Made by a program: the position numbers and the translations under genes | Shown: positions 51,590 to 63,585 of the stretch, piece after piece | Layout: every line of letters begins with the position of its first letter | Position numbering within the stretch: the stretch's first letter is position 1 | Assembly: GCF_036320965.1 (NCBI RefSeq) | Contig: NC_092231.1 | Coordinates: 26,412,894 to 26,476,893, forward strand | Direction: 5' to 3' | Length of the DNA stretch: 64,000 nt | Source of the DNA: Panulirus ornatus | Taxonomy: Eukaryota > Arthropoda > Malacostraca > Decapoda > Palinuridae | The notes under the pieces: model-generated | Told to the model about the DNA's origin: nothing | Databases searched by the model: none | Seen by the model: the letters and a program-made list of their open reading frames with translations, nothing else

Positions 51590-52075
51590 AGATACGGGTA
51601 TGTTTGACGGTATTGTCGTCCCGTGGGTGCTGTATGGATGCGAGGTGTGGGCCTTAGACGAAAAAGTTTGGCATAGGGCGAATGTGTCGGAAATTAAATG
51701 TTTGAGGACACTATGTGGTGTTAGAAGGGTTGATCGAATGATAGGTACGAGGGTAAGAGAGAAGTGTGGTAGTAAGAGGAATATGTATGAGAGAGAGCCT
51801 TAGAGGATGCGCTGCAATGGTTTGGACATATGAGGAAGAGGAGGAGTGAAGAAAGAAAGATTTAAAGGGTATGCAGTGTCAGAATCGGAAAGAACAAGGA
51901 AAAAGGGGAGAAACCAAGGAAGAGGTGGAGGGATGGAGTGAAAGGCGCTTTGAAGATTCGAGGTCTGAACATGCAGGAGGGTGCAAGGCGTGTAAGGGAT
52001 CGAACGAATTGGGGCGATGTAGTTTCCTGGAGACAACGTGCTATCATTGGCCTGAACCAGAGCATGTGAAGTGAT
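51590..52075 (+). mobile_element. RTE-like LINE, copy 4 (C-terminal RT fragment)
   Basis: Plus strand reads MFDGIVVPWVLYGCEVWALD, then VSEIKCLRTLCGVRRVDRMI and VREKCGSKRNMYERE. This aligns with MFEGIVVPTMLYGCEAWAMD ... RCLRTICGVRWFDRI ... REM of copy 2. Past a stop near 51801 other frames match LKWFGH and the tail-end protein, for example the GAACATGCAGGAGGGTGCAA, GGATCGAACGAATTGGGG and CCTGAACCAGAGCATGTGA words. The element is cut before its 3' UTR. It is 5' truncated and dead, and opposite in strand to copies 1-3. Confidence 0.85.
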
Positions 52076-52139
52076 GGTGATTATACGTATGATTATATTG
52101 ATAATGAAAATATCAAAAACAAAAGTTACTTAAGTTTCA

Positions 52140-52225
52140 ATAATGTTATTAGTAACAATAATGATAATAATAACAATAATAGTAATAATGATAATAATAA
52201 TAATAATGATAATGATATATATAGT
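52140..52225. repeat. Degenerate (AAT/GAT)n tract
   Basis: AATAATGATAATAATAAC-type sequence for about 85 bases. Confidence 0.85.
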
Positions 52226-52427
52226 AATTATCCATATATCCGTTGTTGATGATGAATTGAATTATTTGTATGATACAATTCATCACATTCTACACAGCAC
52301 ACACATCCACATGACAGCTCACTACATTATACTCACACATGGGCCCACCTGTGCCGGTAATGGCACACCTGAGAACGGTCTGTCTGACAAAAAGCACATA
52401 CCAGGCTTAGTCTTGGCTAATCTTTAT

Positions 52428-52428
<1 letters not shown>

Positions 52429-52488
<60 letters not shown>
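52429..52488. repeat. (CA)n microsatellite
   Basis: About 30 CA units. Confidence 0.97.
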
Positions 52489-52490
<2 letters not shown>

Positions 52491-53139
52491 TTGCTGTTAG
52501 CGGTGAGGGAGGGTAAGTCAGGAGGGTAGATCACGTGAGGCTAGAAGAGTGGGGGAAGGGTTGACCTCCTGCCTGTGTTTGACCCATGACCCTCCCTGAC
52601 CTCCTCCGTCTACGTCCCTCTAGAAGATGTAGTTTACACCTTAAGAGCTGTAATCATAATTGTAATTACAGTACCATAGTAGCCGAATGGTTGGAGTAAT
52701 GAGGTGTTAAGGAGGATATTCAGCTAGAGCCAGAAATCATAGGAAGAGTAGTGTGTGGGGAGAGAGGAGTGCCGGACGGAATCAGAGAATAATTAAGCTA
52801 AATATTAATGAATTAATATTTTCGAAGGCATTAAAAGCAGCCCAATAGTTACATTATAATCACGATAATAATAGATAGAATTAGAAGTGATTACTGAGTA
52901 GGAATGTTCCGTAGAGTATAACAATATTGTAACACTAAGTACTGGAAGGTAACGAGAGAAGGCAATTTATTGGTTAATTACAGTACTCCCTGGGACTACA
53001 GGCGCGTCCGTTTTCTGTGAGGAGTGTTGCTGGGGGAGACCCTACCTACCTGATGACTAGTTGGGTTATGGCCAGTTTTACACGGGTGTTGCCACGTCTC
53101 TTAACGTTGTATATATGTACAATGTCTTTACTCCTCTGT
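52489..53139. other. Unassigned sequence, no gene seen
   Basis: A weak tRNA-like A-box word (GTAGCCGAATGGTTGGAG) at 52680, without a B box. Nothing else. Confidence 0.4.

Positions 53140-53181
<42 letters not shown>
53140..53181. repeat. (CA)n microsatellite
   Basis: About 20 CA units; on the minus strand this is the (TG)n end of SINE copy c. Confidence 0.95.
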
Positions 53182-53182
<1 letters not shown>

Positions 53183-53348
53183 AGCCTAAGCCAGGCACCC
53201 CATTTACCGACGAGCCCCGAGGTAAGGATGAACACTTAGGGTGAGTGTAGGCGGACTTCCTCGGCGAGGATTCGAACTCATGCGAGTCCCGACTTTCGTG
53301 CTAGCCCGTGCTGCCTCATAGTCAGTAACGCTAACCAGTACACCACAT
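53173..53348 (-). mobile_element. tRNA-derived SINE copy c
   Basis: On the minus strand the head reads GTGGTGTACTGGTTAGCGTT (A-box region) and, 45-50 bases on, GAGTTCGAATCCTCG (B-box GGTTCGAATCC type). The body AAGTCCGCCTACACTCACCC and GTCGGTAAATGGGGTGCCTG, then GCTTAGGCTGG, follows, ending in (TG)n. The A- and B-boxes are the Pol III internal promoter. The 5' and 3' sides of the tRNA-like head do not pair as an acceptor stem, so I call it a SINE and not a tRNA gene. Confidence 0.75.
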
Positions 53349-53725
53349 ATAAGGCTGTCAGCGGTGTCGTGTCGCCGTAGTTAACTGGTTGTACAGCTCC
53401 CCCCTCCCCTCCCCCCGCTCACCCCACACGAGAATGATCACCCGGGGGGGGGGGGGGGAGGTGGAGTCGAAGACGACGGCGCTGGTAATACTGTATTTAT
53501 TTCTGGTTTTCTTCGCGTGATGTGTATTAGAAAATGTCAATAGACTTATACGAATTAAAACTCTGTAGAGTTTAGATTGAACTGGTTGAAAATGACTAAT
53601 CATTTTTGGTGACAAATGCATCTACATTTTTGTTACTGTTTGCGTGAGGATAGACAATGTGATGTCAGCTGGCTTAGTGAAGGTAAATAAACTGGGAGAC
53701 TTTCTGGAGTGTAGCAGCAGATCCT

Positions 53726-53729
<4 letters not shown>
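53349..53729. other. Unassigned sequence, no gene seen
   Basis: A G15 run near 53444. No protein-like frame. Confidence 0.4.

Positions 53730-53790
<61 letters not shown>
53730..53790. repeat. (GA)n microsatellite
   Basis: About 30 GA units. Confidence 0.97.
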
Positions 53791-53792
<2 letters not shown>

Positions 53793-53995
53793 AGATTAAT
53801 TCAATTAAGCCGGTGTGAGAGTCTTTTCAGCGGGTGTTATCCTAAGGCTAATTCATTTAGAGGAGAGCCCAGGCTGGGGCGCGGTCTCCAGCCATCCATC
53901 TTGCCAGACAATGGACCCAGCTGCTCCCAGGGCCTACAGCCTGGCCTCTGTTTTAATCTCAACCTCGCGTAATGTATAAGCCGACCCCTCCCCTC

Positions 53996-54470
53996 CCCAG
54001 GCTGGGGGACAGCCCTTCCCAGGCCAACATGCTGGGATGACCAGGCTGGAGGACATCCCTCCCCTGACCCACATGTGGGATGACCAGGCTGGGGGACAGC
54101 CCTTCCCTGACCCACATGTGGGATGACCAGGCTGGGGGACAGCCCTCCCCTGACCCACATGTGGGATGACCAGGCTGGGGGGACATCCCTCCCCTGACCC
54201 ACATGTGGGATGACCAGGCTGGGGGACATCCCTCCCCTGACCCACATGTGGGATGACCAGGCTGGGGGACATCCCTCCCCTGACCCACATGTGGGATGAC
54301 CAGGCTGAGGGACAGCCCTCCCCTGACCCACATGTGGGATGACCAGGCTGGGGGACATCCCTCCCCTGACCCACATGTGGGATGACCAGGCTGGGGGACA
54401 TCCCTCCCCTGACCCACATGTGGGATGACCAGGCTGGGGGACAGCCCTCCCCTGACCCACATGCTGGGGT
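53996..54470. repeat. 43-bp minisatellite, about 11 copies
   Basis: GACCAGGCTGGGGGACATCC then CTCCCCTGACCCACATGTGG, then GAT. Each full unit has the 12-base perfect palindrome CCCACATGTGGG. Variants: CAGCC/CATCC, TTCC/TCCC and one extra G. Three minus frames stay open over about 170-214 codons; not coding. Confidence 0.95.
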
Positions 54471-54549
54471 TGCCAACCCTGGGGGAATATTTGCCTCTAT
54501 CGTATAATGTTGCTCGTGTTGCTGGTTTTTTTTTCGGTTTTTATTTATG

Positions 54550-55315
54550 AGGACCCCCATCCAAGCCCTCCTCATCACCCCTCACAATCCTGGTCCTCCT
54601 CATACCAGCCGTCTTTCTCCTCACTACCATGGTTCTCATCATCCTCATCCTCATCTTTCTCCTCACTACCATGGTTCTCATCATCATCCTCCTCATCTTT
54701 CCACTAACCATATATTCATCCCCATCATCAGTCTCCTCACGACCTTGGCCCTCATCATCATCCCCTCATGTATCCTTCTCATCCTCCTCATCATCCCCTC
54801 ATGTATCCCTCTCATCCTCCTCATCATCCCCTCATGTATCCTTCTCATCCTCCTCATCATCCCCTCATGTATCCCTCTCATCCTCCTCATCATCCCCTCA
54901 TGTATCCCTCTCATCCTCCTCATCATCCCCTCATCCTCCTCCTCATCCCTTCATCTTCCTGATGTATCCCTCTCATCCTCCTCTTCACCCCGCTCATACT
55001 CCTCCTCATCCCCTTCATCCTCCTCATAATCCCCCTCATGTATCCCCTCATCCCTCTCATCATCCCTCTCATCATCATCGATCCTCTCTTCCTCTCATCA
55101 CCCCGCCCATCCTCATCCCCCTCATACTCCTCATCATCATCCACATCACCCCGCTCATCCTCCTCCTCTTCCTCCTCCTCCTCATCATACCCTTCTCCTC
55201 CTCCTCCTCCTCCCCTCATCCTCATCGGCCCCTCACCCCGTCCTCCTCATCCCCCTCGTCATAATCCTCCTCATCACCTCATCCTCATCATTCCCTCATC
55301 CTCATCGTCCCCTCA
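54550..55315. repeat. CTCAT-rich degenerate repeat with a 33-bp array
   Basis: CATCATCCCCTCATGTATCC then CTCTCATCCTCCT repeats five times at about 54766-54930. The rest is loosely CTCATC-rich. Confidence 0.85.
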
Positions 55316-55418
55316 ACCCCCTCCTCCTCCTCCTCCTCACCCCCCTCATCATCATCCCCTCCTCCTCCTCCTCCTCCTCCTCCTCCTCCTCCTCCTCCTC
55401 CTCCTCCTCCTCCCCCCC
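55316..55418. repeat. (CTC)n microsatellite
   Basis: CTC run, uninterrupted over its last 50 bases. Confidence 0.94.
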
Positions 55419-55534
55419 TCCCCCGGGAGAGCCAGCAAGAATGTGGTGATGTCTCCATTGAGCGGGCGGCCTGGCCCCTCCCCGTTGTGATGGCTTACTT
55501 CCCAACTATGTCCAACTATCTTGCTTATGGCCAC

Positions 55535-55660
55535 CTCCTCGAGACCCTGAGAGAGATGCCGCGAGACTTGGTGGATATTGAGGGGGCGTTCTTGCCGAGA
55601 CCCTGAAAGAGATGCCGCGAGACTAGGTGGATATTTAAGGGGCGTTCTCGCCGAGATCTT
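55535..55660. repeat. Tandem duplication, about 57-60 bp x 2
   Basis: CGAGACCCTGAGAGAGATGC followed by CGCGAGACTTGGTGGATATT, then again with AAAGAG and CTAGG. A weaker third partial copy follows. Confidence 0.85.
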
Positions 55661-55874
55661 TTAAGAGGGTATGTTGGTGCGAGACTTGGCGAGATGATGG
55701 CAGCCTCGTGAGCCAGTGGGGTGAGATACAACGAGACTTTAAAGGATTGAGCATTTTTATTGAAAGCTTTTGAGAGAGAGAGAGAGACGCTGCGAGACCT
55801 GGCGAGATTTATTTAAGAGACACGTGTCCTCGCCTACTGTGTAGTCTAAGTGAACACTTATGATGTGTACCTGT

Positions 55875-55878
<4 letters not shown>

Positions 55879-55953
<75 letters not shown>
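55879..55953. repeat. (CT)n microsatellite
   Basis: About 37 CT units. Confidence 0.97.
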
Positions 55954-55955
<2 letters not shown>

Positions 55956-56248
55956 GTATAACGTCAGTGTCCACTTATATCCAACCGACTTATACTATAT
56001 GGTATAAGGCTTAGGGAGGGGGTTCCCCTTACTTTGCCTCTTTTCTTCCCCTCCCCTCCCTACCTCTCCCCTACCTCTCCCCTCCCCTCCCTACCTCCCG
56101 TCATTTCCCTTTAGCCCCCCAGCCCACCCCACCCCACCCCGGGAGGCAAGACAGGGCCTCAACCCCGCCATATGGGCAAATATGGCCTTATTTTCACCAT
56201 CCATTTCCGCATTAGTGGCGGTCGCAAGCTTAATGTGACAGTCCTCTC

Positions 56249-56250
<2 letters not shown>
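55954..56250. other. Unassigned sequence
   Basis: C/T-rich words at 56045-56100. Nothing protein-like. Confidence 0.4.

Positions 56251-56313
<63 letters not shown>
56251..56313. repeat. (CT)n microsatellite
   Basis: About 31 CT units. Confidence 0.96.
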
Positions 56314-56316
<3 letters not shown>

Positions 56317-56777
56317 CCAGAGGGAGTACTCTCACTCCCCCACGCTGTGTATGGCTGACGTGATCTTACCTTCTCTTTTCTTTCTTTCTTTAAGGCGTTG
56401 TCGTGACACATCGTCAGGAGGTTTGCCCAAATGTTTCGGATGGCGACATCTTGTGGGATCCTGGCGAGGTTATTACAACTTACACACACACACACACACA
56501 CTCCGGATGCACATATATATATATGTATTCCAGGGGAGCCCTCCGTCCGTGCTCTGTCCCTCACCCCCGCCCCTGAACCGACCCTGAGGATTCTTGCCCA
56601 AGTTTCTCCGTCGGTCAGAGCGCCTGGGGCGGGCTAGCCCAGCTCCCCGGGTCTGACGTGTTGGTCATGTACCGGTATGTTAGGCTCGGGGTCGGGGGGG
56701 GGGGTCAGTGGACGTGGTGGGGATGCACCACTCTGCTATGATATTACTCGTTCTTATAACTGATATTGTAAGGGTGA

Positions 56778-56783
<6 letters not shown>
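56314..56783. other. Unassigned sequence, no gene seen
   Basis: Short (CA)n at 56484-56501. No gene. Confidence 0.4.

Positions 56784-56842
<59 letters not shown>
56784..56842. repeat. (TA)n microsatellite
   Basis: About 29 TA units, left border of the inverted repeat below. Confidence 0.96.
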
Positions 56843-56850
<8 letters not shown>

Positions 56851-56853
56851 ATG

Positions 56854-56976
56854 TATTCCTATGAGTCCACGGGGAAAATGAAACACGAAAAGTTCCCAAG
56901 TGCACTTTCGTGTAATAATCACATCATCACTTGGGAACTTTTCGTGTTTCATTTTCCCCGTGGACTCATAGGAATA
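56854..56976. mobile_element. Perfect 49-bp inverted repeat of an interspersed element
   Basis: Left arm 56854-56902 and right arm 56928-56976 are exact reverse complements (arm contains TATGAGTCCACGGGGAAAAT and GAAACACGAAAAGTTCCC), with a 25-base spacer. Part of the spacer (CACTTTCGTGTAAT) also belongs to the repeat family, since the third copy near 57195-57235 has the same order. It is therefore an element end joined to an inverted second end, flanked by (TA)n. Confidence 0.85.
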
Positions 56977-57009
56977 TCTTGATCACGCGCAAAATTGTGA
57001 TCCTTTCCA

Positions 57010-57011
<2 letters not shown>
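56977..57011 (+). mobile_element. Continuation of the repeat beyond the right arm
   Basis: TCTTGATCACGCGCAAAATT then GTGATCCTTTCC, with a small hairpin (GATCAC ... GTGATC), leading into the next (TA)n. Confidence 0.5.

Positions 57012-57063
<52 letters not shown>
57012..57063. repeat. (TA)n microsatellite
   Basis: About 26 TA units. Confidence 0.96.
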
Positions 57064-57066
<3 letters not shown>

Positions 57067-57250
57067 AAGACGCCATTGGTAATCGCTTGTTTACCTAAGG
57101 CGTCTCAGCTACGTCTCTTCCTCGTATATCCACTGGCTGTTGTACATCTTCTGTCCCATTCTTGTTCTTGTGTCTCCCCTGACGATGTGATCATTACACG
57201 AAAGTGCACTTGGGAACTTATCGTGTTTCACATTCCTCTTGGTTATCAAC
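57064..57250. mobile_element. Third copy of the same interspersed repeat
   Basis: Contains GACGATGTGATCATTACACG then AAAGTGCACTTGGGAACTTA, then TCGTGTTTCA. These are the same words as in the inverted-repeat region, and about 130 bases of additional element sequence lie before them (GACGCCATTGGTAATCGCTT near 57069, CTACGTCTCTTCCTCGTATA). No ORF. The family resembles terminal regions of Penelope-like elements I recall from decapods; that link is a guess. Confidence 0.6.
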
Positions 57251-57597
57251 TGTATCACTGTCACTTGACGTGAAGGAAGTACAACAGTCTCGTCGAAGAC
57301 CATCTCTCTCGAAAGGAATCCCTCATTCCCCTGCTCCTGATGGGGTGCATCCTGGAAGGTCCCCGGGCCGCTGTGTGGCACAGTGGGTATCCTGGGGTTT
57401 ACATAATGATGGTGTCAGTAGGTGGGTGGAGGTCGTACCGTAATGTGGGACAGCCGTCATCTTGGATGTATTTTGTAACTTTGTTTCATATTTTTCTTCA
57501 TTCATGTTTGGTGTGGCATCAGGAAGAGGAAGTGCATTTGCTGCTGCAGCTCACGAGGGGAAACAGAGCTCTCTGTACCCCCTTCTCCCCCCCCCCT

Positions 57598-57598
<1 letters not shown>
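57251..57598. other. Unassigned sequence, no gene seen
   Basis: No protein-like frame; nothing recognised. Confidence 0.4.

Positions 57599-57634
<36 letters not shown>
57599..57634. repeat. (CA)n microsatellite
   Basis: About 17 CA units. Confidence 0.95.
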
Positions 57635-57636
<2 letters not shown>

Positions 57637-57945
57637 AAAATACAGTTGTATTTTCCCAGGGAACAAGTTTTGATATACATATTGTGATGTGAGGTCCAAT
57701 GTTAGGGGGGTGGCTGGGGAGGGGCCCCGGGCTTTGATCTTGGTTGCCAAGTCATGAATATAGCCTTTGAAATCAAGCGGCCGATTTCATGCCAATTTCA
57801 GATCGCTAATGAAAGCTTTTTCTGCTTAAAAAAATAATAATATAAAAATGCTTATGGCGGACTGCTCCACTACGGCCATTCTTGCCTGCTGCTGAGCCAG
57901 TGTTGGGATGTGGATCACGAAGTGTGGTGGTATGTGATGATGGGT
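57635..57945. other. Unassigned sequence, no gene seen
   Basis: Nothing recognised. A 611-codon frame starts at 57882, but its body is the 17-base array. Confidence 0.4.
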
Positions 57946-59508
57946 CCCCTCACCTACACTGTCCCCTCACCTATACCGTCCCCTCACCTATATTGTCCCC
58001 TCACCTATACCGTCCCCTCACCTATACCGTCCCCTCACCTATAATGTCCCCTCACCTATACTGTCCCCTCATCTATACCGTCCCCTCACCTACACTGTCC
58101 CCTCACCTACACTGTCCCCTCACCTATACCGTCCCCTCACCTATATTGTCCACTCACCTATACCGTCCCCTCACCTACACTGTCCCCTCACCTACACTGT
58201 CCCCTCACCTATACCGTCCCCTCACCTATATTGTCCCCTCACCTATACCGTCCCCTCACCTACACTGTCCCCTCACCTATACCGTCCCCTCACCTACACT
58301 GTCCCCTCACCTACACTGTCCCCTCACCTATACCGTCCCCTCACCTATATTGTCCCCTCACCTATACCGTCCCCTCACCTACAGTCCCCTCACCTATACC
58401 GTCCCCTCACCTATACTGTCCCCTCACCTATACTGTCCCCTCACCTACACTGTCCCCTCACCTATACCGTCCCCTCACCTACACTGTCCCCTCGCCTATA
58501 CCGTCCCCTCACCTACACTGTCCCCTCACCTACACTGTCCCCTCACCTACACTGTCCCCTCACCTACACTCCCCTCACCTATACCGTCCCCTCACCTATA
58601 TTGTCCCCTCACCTATACCGTCCCCTCACCTACAGTCCCCTCACCTATACCGTCCCCTCACCTATACTGTCCCCTCACCTATACTGTCCCCTCACCTACA
58701 CTGTCCCCTCACCTATACCGTCCCCTCACCTATATTGTCCCCTCACCTATACCGTCCCCTCACCTACAGTCCCCTCACCTATACCGTCCCCTCACCTATA
58801 CTGTCCCCTCACCTATACTGTCCCCTCACCTACACTGTCCCCTCACCTATACCGTCCCCTCACCTACACTGTCCCCTCGCCTATACCGTCCCCTCACCTA
58901 CACTGTCCCCTCACCTACACTGTCCCCTCACCTACACTGTCCCCTCACCTATACCGTCCCCTCACCTAACTGTCCCCTCACCTACACTGTCCCCTCACCT
59001 ATACCGTCTCCTCACCTACACTGTCCCCTCACCTATACTATCCCCCACCTATACTGTCCCCTCACCTACACTGTCCCCTCACCTATACTGTCCCCTCACC
59101 TATACTGTCCCCTCACCTACACTGTCCCCTCACCTACACTGTCCCCTCACCTACACTGTCCCCTCGCCTATACCGTCCCCTCACCTACACTGTCCCCTCA
59201 CCTACACTGTCCCCTCACCTATACCGTCCCCTCACCTAACTGTCCCCTCACCTACACTGTCCCCTCACCTATATCGTCTCCTCACCTACACTGTCCCCTC
59301 ACCTATACTGTCCCCCCACCTATACTGTCCCCTCACCTACACTGTCCCCTCACCTACACTGTCCCCTCACCTATACTGTCCCCTCACCTATACTGTCCCC
59401 TCACCTACACTGTCCCCTCACCTACACTGTCCCCTCACCTATACTGTCCCCTCACCTACACTGTCCCCTCACCTACACTGTCCTCTCACCTACACTCTCC
59501 TTACACCT
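57946..59508. repeat. 17-bp satellite array, about 91 copies
   Basis: Unit CCTACACTGTCCCCTCA with TATACT, TATACC and TATATT variants, plus rare short units (TACAGTCCCC, TAACTGTCCCC). A block of several units with the short TACAGTCCCC form recurs at about 58380, 58630 and 58764. Since 17 is not a multiple of three, the three plus frames stay open together. Confidence 0.97.
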
Positions 59509-59558
59509 CATATCCCTCGTCCCTATACTTCCTCCTTTCCCATTTAACCCCTCCCCCC

Positions 59559-60035
<477 letters not shown>

Positions 60036-61825
60036 CACCCTTCCTGTCTCCTCTCCCCACCCCTCCTGTCTCCTCTCCCCACCCCTCCTGTCTCCTCTCC
60101 CCACCCTTCCTGTCTCCTCTCCCCACCCCTCCTGTCTCCTCTCCCCACCCTTCCTGTCTCCTCTCCCCACCCCTCCTGTCTCCTCTCCCCACCCCTCCTG
60201 TCTCCTCTCCCCACCCTTCCTGTCTCCTCTCCCCACCCTTCCTGTCTCCTCTCCCCACCCTTCCTGTCTCCTCTCCCCACCCTTCCTGTCTCCTCTCCCC
60301 ACCCTTCCTGTCTCCTCTCCCCACCCTTCCTGTCTCCTCTCCCCACCCTTCCTGTCTCCTCTCCCCACCCTTCCTGTCTCCTCTCCCCACCCTTCCTGTC
60401 TCCTCTCCCCACCTCTCCTGTCTCCTCTCCCCACCCTTCCTGTCTCCTCTCCCCACCCTTCCTGTCTCCTCTCCCCACCCTCCTGTCTCCTCTCCCCACC
60501 CTTCCTGTCTCCTCTCCCCACCCCTCCTGTCTCCTCTCCCCACCCCTCCTGTCTCCTCTCCCCACCCTTCCTGTCTCCTCTCCCCACCCTTCCTGTCTCC
60601 TCTCCCCACCCTTCCTGTCTCCTCTCCCCACCCTCCTGTCTCCTCTCCCCACCCTTCCTGTCTCCTCTCCCCACCCTCCTGTCTCCTCTCCCCACCCTTC
60701 CTGTCTCCTCTCCCCACCCCTCCTGTCTCCTCTCCCCACCCCTCCTGTCTCCTCTCCCCACCCTTCCTGTCTCCTCTCCCCACCCCTCCTGTCTCCTCTC
60801 CCCACCCTTCCTGTCTCCTCTCCCCACCCCTCCTGTCTCCTCTCCCCACCCCTCCTGTCTCCTCTCCCCACCCTTCCTGTCTCCTCTCCCCACCCCTCCT
60901 GTCTCCTCTCCCCACCCCTCCTGTCTCCTCTCCCCACCCTTCCTGTCTCCTCTCCCCACCCCTCCTGTCTCCTCTCCCCACCCCTCCTGTCTCCTCTCCC
61001 CACCCCTCCTGTCTCCTCTCCCCACCCTTCCTGTCTCCTCTCCCCACCCCTTCCTGTCTCCTCTCCCCACCCTTCCTGTCTCCTCTCCCCACCCTTCCTG
61101 TCTCCTCTCCCCACCCCTCCTGTCTCCTCTCCCCACCCCTTCCTGTCTCCTCTCCCCACCCTTCCTGTCTCCTCTCCCCACCCTCCTGTCTCCTCTCCCC
61201 ACCCCTCCTGTCTCCTCTCCCCACCCTTCCTGTCTCCTCTCCCCACCCTTCCTGTCTCCTCTCCCCACCCTTCCTGTCTCCTCTCCCCACCCTTCCTGTC
61301 TCCTCTCCCCACCCCTCCTGTCTCCTCTCCCCACCCTTCCTGTCTCCTCTCCCCACCCTTCCTGTCTCCTCTCCCCACCCTCCTGTCTCCTCTCCCCACC
61401 CTTCCTGTCTCCTCTCCCCACCCTTCCTGTCTCCTCTCCCCACCCCTCCTGTCTCCTCTCCCCACCCTTCCTGTCTCCTCTCCCCACCCTCCTGTCTCCT
61501 CTCCCCACCCTTCCTGTCTCCTCTCCCCACCCTTCCTGTCTCCTCTCCCCACCCTTCCTGTCTCCTCTCCCCACCCTTCCTGTCTCCTCTCCCCACCCTT
61601 CCTGTCTCCTCTCCCCACCCTTCCTGTCTCCTCTCCCCACCCTTCCTGTCTCCTCTCCCCACCCTTCCTGTCTCCTCTCCCCACCCCTCCTGTCTCCTCT
61701 CCCCACCCCTCCTGTCTCCTCTCCCCACCCCTCCTGTCTCCTCTCCCCACCCCTCCTGTCTCCTCTCCCCACCCCTCCTGTCTCCTCTCCCCACACCTCC
61801 TGTCTCCTCTCCCCACCCTTCTAAA
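60036..61825. repeat. 22-bp pyrimidine-rich satellite array, about 81 copies
   Basis: Unit CCTGTCTCCTCTCCCCACCC plus TT or CT (22 bases), with 21-base (CCACCCTCCTG) and 23-base forms. Two plus-strand and three minus-strand frames of 597-719 codons overlap it entirely. On the plus strand only one G and one A occur per unit. Confidence 0.97.
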
Positions 61826-62285
61826 TAGTCATCCCCTTCCCTCCTGCACCCATGTACCCGCCCCCCCCCCCCTCGTGTCTCCTCTCCCCACCCTCCTACA
61901 TTCTCCTCCCGCCCCCTCCTTCACCCCATCTCCCGCCCCCACCTGTCTCCTCTTCCCTCCCCCTCCTGTCTCCTCTCTTAGCCCCTCCTGCCTCCTATCC
62001 CCGCCCTTCCTGTCCCCTCCCCCTGTTGTATCCTCTCCCCAGCCCCTTCTGCACCCTCTCCCCGCCCTCTGCTGGGACTGGCAGTGAGGTGTATCATATC
62101 TTATGATTCCAATTTTGCTGAAGTAGTAAGTTTTAGGCAAGTGAAGTGGGATGTGGATAATGGCTGACGATACCACCCCACACACACAGTCATATCAGGA
62201 TTGAAAATGGAACGAAATAGTTTTTCTTTTCTTTTTTTTCGTTATATTTCCATCGTTTGGTTCGCCGTCAATCAGCGTCATTTGT
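61826..62285. other. Diverged C-rich edge, then unassigned sequence
   Basis: CTCCTGTCTCCTCTTCCC variants fade out by about 62070. No gene. Confidence 0.45.
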
Positions 62286-62293
62286 TTTGTTTC

Positions 62294-62466
62294 TCGCGTC
62301 GCCATGTTTGGGGGGAGGGTGGAGGGGGGGGGGGGGTTGGTTGTCTCGTTTGAGGGAGGGAGAGAGAGGGATTGCCTGCTGTGGGGTTGTTTGGGGGGAG
62401 GGTGGAGGGGGGGGGTTGGTTGTCTCGTTTGAGGGAGGGAGAGAGAGGGATTGCCTGCTGTGGGGT
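62294..62466. repeat. Tandem duplication, about 85 bp x 2
   Basis: TTTGGGGGGAGGGTGGAGGG ... TTGTCTCGTTTGAGGGAGGG ... GCCTGCTGTGGGGTT occurs twice, with the two copies differing mainly in poly-G length. Confidence 0.92.

Positions 62467-63502
<1,036 letters not shown>

Positions 63503-63582
<80 letters not shown>
63503..63582. repeat. (TA)n microsatellite
   Basis: About 40 TA units with one TGTA. Confidence 0.96.

Positions 63583-63585
<3 letters not shown>

Noticed and set aside
52680..52740. tRNA-like word GTAGCCGAATGGTTGGAG
   Set aside because: Only an A-box-like part; no B box follows.
53270..53348. A functional tRNA gene on the minus strand
   Set aside because: A- and B-box are present, but acceptor arms do not pair and the sequence continues into a SINE body ending in (TG)n.
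57160..57235. Hammerhead ribozyme
   Set aside because: CTGACGA and GAAA boxes occur, but stem I does not form and stem II is three pairs with a bulge; kept only as a lead in the findings.
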